The notes under the pieces are model-generated. The model was not told the origin of the DNA, did no database searches, and saw nothing but the letters and a program-made list of their open reading frames with translations. The position numbers and the translations under genes are program-made. DNA of 11,424 nt from Bacteroidales bacterium (GTDB taxonomy: Bacteria > Bacteroidota > Bacteroidia > Bacteroidales > Muribaculaceae), in assembly GCA_030526455.1 (NCBI GenBank), contig JAUNCU010000088.1, positions 1 through 11,424 on the forward strand, written 5' to 3'. This document shows positions 7,803-11,424 of the stretch, one piece after another (the first letter of the stretch is position 1; each line of letters opens with the position of its first letter).

Positions 7803-9366
7803 CTATTTATTTTGTGACAAAAGTATTGCACGCGCAATCAGCTTTTCTTCATCGCTAAGTGAGGCAATCATGCTACTTATTTTTCTTACAACATCGTTAT
7901 CACCTCCAACATTCCCATTCTCTGCGACAAGCAATTCCTTACCCCTATTTGAAAGAAAATATTTCTGATGCGGACTTGTGGGTTTATTTGGAAAAGCCAT
8001 CTCCACAAGATGCAGTTCTAGAAGCGGTTTCAAATATTTATCCTTGAATTTTGTGCTATTCGACCACCCATACAGCACTTTCAACTCGGCAAGAGACAAC
8101 GGCTTTTGTAACGCGACAAACATTTTTTCAACATCATCCCAACTCAGTCCCAACTTGGTCCCAACTTGGTGCCAGCCTAGTCGTTTCGAAGTATTACAGT
8201 CTGCTTTTGATTGCATTGGCTTATCATATTCCATAGAAAAAATAATAGTAATGAATTGGCTACTATTAGATTTAAACACTGGTTTTCGACTGGATTTATA
8301 AGAATGCAGCATTTCTGTTTCGTGACAAATCTTCTTTAATCCACTACCACGCTTTTCCATATAACCCAATTGGCCCATCACGTCGGCCAAAATAGGGTTT
8401 CTCCTTTCTGAAGAAATTTCGTCAAGCGACAGATCTTGAACCATCTGGCCATTATACATTCCACCTGGGGAAGATACAACTACCCTATCATCAAAAATAT
8501 CAATATGAACCTCTCCCCCCCATAACAGTATAGTCGCGATGAATAAAGTGGTTTACCAAGGTTTCCAATATTGCGCGCTCTGCATATTCTGGAGAATTTT
8601 TCCTACCATTGGGCAACTTTTCCCACCCTTTTCGCGTATTGGATTTAATAAAATTAATTGCTTCTCGAAGTAATAGTAGAATATTACCCTGAAACTCAAC
8701 ATCGTTGATTGCATTATCTTTTTCAACTCCACCCCACCGAGTACAATAAAGCCGAGATTGCGAAAGACTACAATCATCAGAAAAAAGATTGCCAGCATTT
8801 GTGAGGCTGCCATCTTCGGATATCAGTCCAAATGATTTTAAATACTTCATTTGGAATTCTTGCCCCGTTCTTTCTCTGTATGCGTTAGCCAATATAACAA
8901 AGGATCCATTTTTGCTCGGAATGTTTGATTTCAGAGAATCAAAACTGCGATTACAGCCTTTTAACACAAGTCGTTTCATATCCTCATCTGTGGCGGGAAT
9001 GCTCTCATCCCCAACACGAACAAAAGCAATGCGCTGTCCATTACCCACATAATAATAAGGACAAAAATTTCCAGATTCCACCTTCAGTTCTAATATCTCA
9101 CGACCATCCAGCATGTGAGGTTTCATTTCGATACATGGCAACGGATCCATGTAATCTCGAATCTTAATACTGATTTTCTCACACACACCCTTCACATCGT
9201 CTAATCCTACAACATTGCCCGTGTCGTCAACTCCAAAGAATAACGAACCGCCTAAACTATTAGCAAAAGCGCTGACGCTCTTCAGCCAACTTTTGGGTTT
9301 ATTTTCTTCAAGTTTCAGTTTAAAGTCACAAGATGAGGATTCTGCAATGAGAGTATTTTTGTTCAT
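7803..9366 (-). pseudogene. Schlafen AlbA_2 / RecG-like ATP-binding regulator, frameshifted in a G7 run
   Basis: The gene is read in two pieces: ATG 9366 to a stop at 8500 (288 codons), and an open frame continuing to TAG at 7803. Removing one G from the seven at 8515-8521 turns MGGRGSY-stop into MGGEVHIDIFDDRVVVSSPGG and gives one 520-residue protein. Restored domains: AlbA_2 nucleic-acid-binding domain (about 5-130; ESSSCDFK, then SLGGSLFFGVDDTGNVVGLDD); a HATPase_c_4-type ATP-binding domain around HRDY (276-279); the family motif RNPILADVMGQLGYMEKRGSGL (about 322-343); and a C-terminal part likely to be a winged helix. Such proteins are usually annotated as ATP-binding transcription regulators; their targets are mostly unknown. 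It is visibly richer in A+T than both flanking genes, begins 35 bp after paralog B ends, and is bracketed by 21-bp direct repeats, all pointing to acquisition. Phase variation or sequencing error could equally explain the break. Confidence 0.85.
8515..8521 (-). repeat. G7 homopolymer at the frameshift of the AlbA_2 gene
   Basis: Seven C on the plus strand give ATG-GGG-GGG on the coding strand. Six G would keep the AlbA_2 gene in frame; the seven present do not. The run falls within the ATP-binding domain, just after HRDY. Such runs are prone to slippage in replication, transcription and sequencing. Confidence 0.85.
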
Positions 9367-9401
9367 TTTTGGTTAATTATTAGATATTAATAACAAGCTT
9401 T

Positions 9402-11369
9402 TCAGCGGAGGATGAGTTGGTTGGTGTTCATGCGGTGCATGTATTGCTGGATGAGGGCTTTTAGTTGCTTTTCCAGGGTGGCTTGTTCTTTGGGGTGCTT
9501 GCCGGCTAGGTTTTGCTTGAGCAGCACGTCGGTCTTGAAGCGGTAGAGTGCGATGGTTTTCTGGCCGTCGAACTGGAGCATCCAGTCGCCCTTGAAGTAT
9601 TGATACACGCCGTTGTTGTAGTTAAATGCCCAGGTGTCTTCGGCAGGGGTGCTGAGCAGGTCGCAGCCAAATGCCACGTAGGGCTTGTCGTAGCCCAGGA
9701 TGTGCATGAGCGTGGGGGTGATGTCGGTTTGCTGCGCTATCACGTTCTTCATCATGCGTGGGCGGATGCTGCCGTCGGGGGTGTAGAAGAGGATGGGCAC
9801 ACTGTAGAGCCCCTGCTCGGTTTTGTACTCGGCGTGCTGGGTGGTGTTGGTGTGGTCGGCCACGATCACGAAGATGGTGTTGCGGAACCATGGCTCATGG
9901 CTGGCGCGGTCGAAGAAGCGGCGCAGGGCCATGTCGGTGTAGCGAATGCACTTGTAGATGGGTTCGCCGCCCGGTGCGCAATTGAAGGTGGAGGCATACT
10001 GCTCAGGAATCTTGTAGGGGTGATGCGAGGTGGCTGTGAACACCGAGGCGAGGAAGGGCTGCTTGAAGGTGGCCATCTCGTCGAGGGTGTATTGCAGGAA
10101 CGGCTCATCCCAGATGGCCCATTTGCCGTCGAAGTCGTCCATGCCGCCATATTTTGGCGAATCGCAGTATTCGTCGAGGCCGAAGTAGCGCTCATAGCCT
10201 ATGGTGTGGGCAAAGGCGCTGAAGCCCATCGATATGTTGTGGCCGCCGTGGAAGAAGGCGCTGAAATAGCCGCGAGGCTTGAGCATCTTGGGCAGGCCGC
10301 CCACGTCGTTGAGGCTGGCGGGGGTGAGGAAGAAGGGTTCCACCATCATGGGGATGCCCGAGAGAATCGACGGCATGGCGTCCATCGAGATGCGGCCGTT
10401 GGCGAAGGTGTATTCAAAGGTGAGGCTTTCCTTCACAAGCGAATCGAGGAAGGTGGTGTAGCCCTTGTAGCGGCCGCCTTCGAGCGTGGGGTTGAGGGCG
10501 CCGATGTATTCCTTGCCCATACTCTCCACGATGAGCACCACCACATTTTTCTTCTGGGCGATGGTGAGCGAGTCGGTCACGGGCGTGACGATGGGCTCAT
10601 ACACGCGCGCCATCTCCTCCATGCTCATATAGTCGGGCGTGACGAAGGCTTTCTTGCCGATGCTGCGGATGATGGAAAACGGCGTGTTGAGCACCACCGT
10701 GCCCTCGATGGGGCGGTTCACATATTCGTTGGCGTTGCTGATGGTGATGGGGCGTGTGCCCGCCGTGGCGCTGCCGCGAATGCCCACTATCATGAGCGGC
10801 ACCAAAATCAGCAGCGAGGCACTCTGCACGGCATAATAGCGCCAGCGCTTCATCCACACGCTCTTCTCCGGCTTGCGGTAGCACACCCACATGAGGCCCA
10901 CAAGCACCACGAAGAGCAGCACCAGATACCAGTGGTTGGCCACTTCGGTGAGGAAGATGGAGCCGAGGTTGTTTTCGTTCACAAACTCGCTGAACACCGT
11001 GACGGTGGAGCGGCGGCCCGTGTAGGCCACGTACACCGAGTCGGCGAGGTTCATTGCCGCGCCCAGCCCGTTCACCGTCACGAAGAGCCACTTGAGCGCG
11101 CGGTGAAAGCCCGGCACCTCCTTGCGGCCCCATGGCAGGAGCATGAGCACGAGGTAGACGCTGTTGAGGTAGAGCAGCGCCGAGGTGTCGAACACCAGCG
11201 CACCGCGGAGCATGGTTTTAGCGAGCGCCCAACTCATGTCGGGAGCGAAGGTGGCATAATTCTCAAGGAAAAACGCCACGCGAGTGATCATAAACACCAC
11301 ATAGGCGAGCAGCATATTCAGCAGCGCCACGCCGGCATTAGTGCGGAGTATTTTGGAGAATAGTTTCAT
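9402..11369 (-). CDS. LtaS-like membrane sulfatase-fold transferase, paralog B
   Basis: This 655-residue protein is a close paralog of the gene at 5536-7509, with the same five N-terminal membrane segments and periplasmic catalytic domain. Seen in order: metal-site Glu282 (VVVLIVES), probable nucleophile Ser328 (NGRISMDAMPS), His450 region (TSHHPYKIP) and Asp505-His506 (VADHTN). Downstream stretches such as YDKPYVAFGCDLL and the last 17 residues match paralog A exactly. The frame extends to a GTG at 11393, but the ATG at 11369 is preferred because it fits the paralog's start. The last 56 bp are identical in DNA to the end of paralog A, including silent positions. The gene is followed after 35 bp by the AlbA_2 gene and may share its transcript. 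An 8-bp repeat lies about 30 bp upstream of the start. The reaction is inferred from family; the substrate is unknown. Confidence 0.9.
   Translation of the reverse strand: MKLFSKILRTNAGVALLNMLLAYVVFMITRVAFFLENYATFAPDMSWALAKTMLRGALVFDTSALLYLNSVYLVLMLLPWGRKEVPGFHRALKWLFVTVNGLGAAMNLADSVYVAYTGRRSTVTVFSEFVNENNLGSIFLTEVANHWYLVLLFVVLVGLMWVCYRKPEKSVWMKRWRYYAVQSASLLILVPLMIVGIRGSATAGTRPITISNANEYVNRPIEGTVVLNTPFSIIRSIGKKAFVTPDYMSMEEMARVYEPIVTPVTDSLTIAQKKNVVVLIVESMGKEYIGALNPTLEGGRYKGYTTFLDSLVKESLTFEYTFANGRISMDAMPSILSGIPMMVEPFFLTPASLNDVGGLPKMLKPRGYFSAFFHGGHNISMGFSAFAHTIGYERYFGLDEYCDSPKYGGMDDFDGKWAIWDEPFLQYTLDEMATFKQPFLASVFTATSHHPYKIPEQYASTFNCAPGGEPIYKCIRYTDMALRRFFDRASHEPWFRNTIFVIVADHTNTTQHAEYKTEQGLYSVPILFYTPDGSIRPRMMKNVIAQQTDITPTLMHILGYDKPYVAFGCDLLSTPAEDTWAFNYNNGVYQYFKGDWMLQFDGQKTIALYRFKTDVLLKQNLAGKHPKEQATLEKQLKALIQQYMHRMNTNQLILR
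9404..9424. repeat. Direct repeat, right copy: 3' end of paralog B
   Basis: This is the intact partner of the repeat at 7775-7795 and forms the last codons of paralog B. The two differ at one base only. A third copy, identical to this one, ends paralog A at 5538-5558. The distance between the two bracketing copies is 1629 bp and contains essentially only the AlbA_2 gene. Confidence 0.7.
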
Positions 11370-11397
11370 AATTTTCAGTTGCTGAGATCTCACAACT

Positions 11398-11424
11398 TCT
11401 AGACATCTAGATTTCTAGATATCT
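11398..11424. repeat. TCTAGANN 8-bp tandem repeat upstream of paralog B, cut by the window end
   Basis: TCTAGA occurs at 11398, 11406 and 11414, exactly 8 bp apart, with two variable bases between copies, and TCT follows at the window edge. Each unit is a palindrome. The array ends 29 bp before the ATG of paralog B, in its leader or promoter, and may be longer outside the window. CTAG is usually rare in bacterial DNA, so three in 22 bp are unusual. Confidence 0.7.

Noticed and set aside
8457..8459. ATG at 8459 as the start of an independent 218-residue gene
   Set aside because: It falls in the middle of the ATP-binding domain of the AlbA_2 protein; one base restores continuity with the upstream piece.
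9513..11363. A 616-codon open frame on the plus strand opposite paralog B
   Set aside because: It is a product of high GC at the third codon position of the real gene: the translation is rich in His, Val, Gly and Glu, shows no family motif, and the minus-strand protein is clearly an LtaS-like enzyme.

Overview
The window reads as a Bacteroidota chromosome, most likely order Bacteroidales (Prevotella- or Muribaculaceae-like). The evidence is a SusC/SusD outer-membrane pair with a Bacteroidota-type surface lipoprotein signal, a TAnnTTTG-type promoter box and no clear Shine-Dalgarno sites. All five genes lie on the minus strand, so transcription runs from right to left. I see no tRNA, rRNA, CRISPR array, integrase or transposase gene.

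Layout in order of transcription: (1) 11369-9402, an LtaS-like membrane sulfatase-fold transferase (paralog B), preceded by an 8-bp TCTAGANN tandem repeat that runs off the window edge. (2) 9366-7803, an AT-rich gene for a Schlafen AlbA_2 / RecG-like ATPase regulator, split by one extra G in a G7 run. (3) 7802-7510, an intergenic stretch with a short copy of the 3' end of the LtaS-like genes, four degenerate ~33-bp tandem repeats and a candidate promoter. (4) 7509-5536, a second LtaS-like transferase (paralog A). (5) 5535-4956, a gene-free stretch holding a pair of inverted REP-like hairpins, a G-quadruplex-type GGGA tract and a set of competing hairpins. (6) 4955-1798, a SusC-like TonB-dependent transporter split by a one-base deletion. 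(7) 1767-115, a SusD-like surface lipoprotein, followed by a strong terminator.

SusC and SusD should together form one outer-membrane uptake complex. No glycoside hydrolase, sulfatase or regulator accompanies them here, so the substrate cannot be named. The two LtaS-like paralogs look like an old tandem duplication. They keep the metal and nucleophile positions of the family but differ from Staphylococcus LtaS at two presumed substrate-contact positions, so the transferred group is probably not the one used in classical lipoteichoic acid synthesis.

The most interesting observation is that the AlbA_2 gene separating the paralogs is flanked by 21-bp direct repeats (20/21 identical). These repeats are the 3' terminus of the LtaS-like genes, as if a ~1.6-kb one-gene segment had inserted at the end of paralog B. 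Both broken genes need only a single-base change to be restored, so sequencing or assembly error, phase variation and real decay all remain possible.
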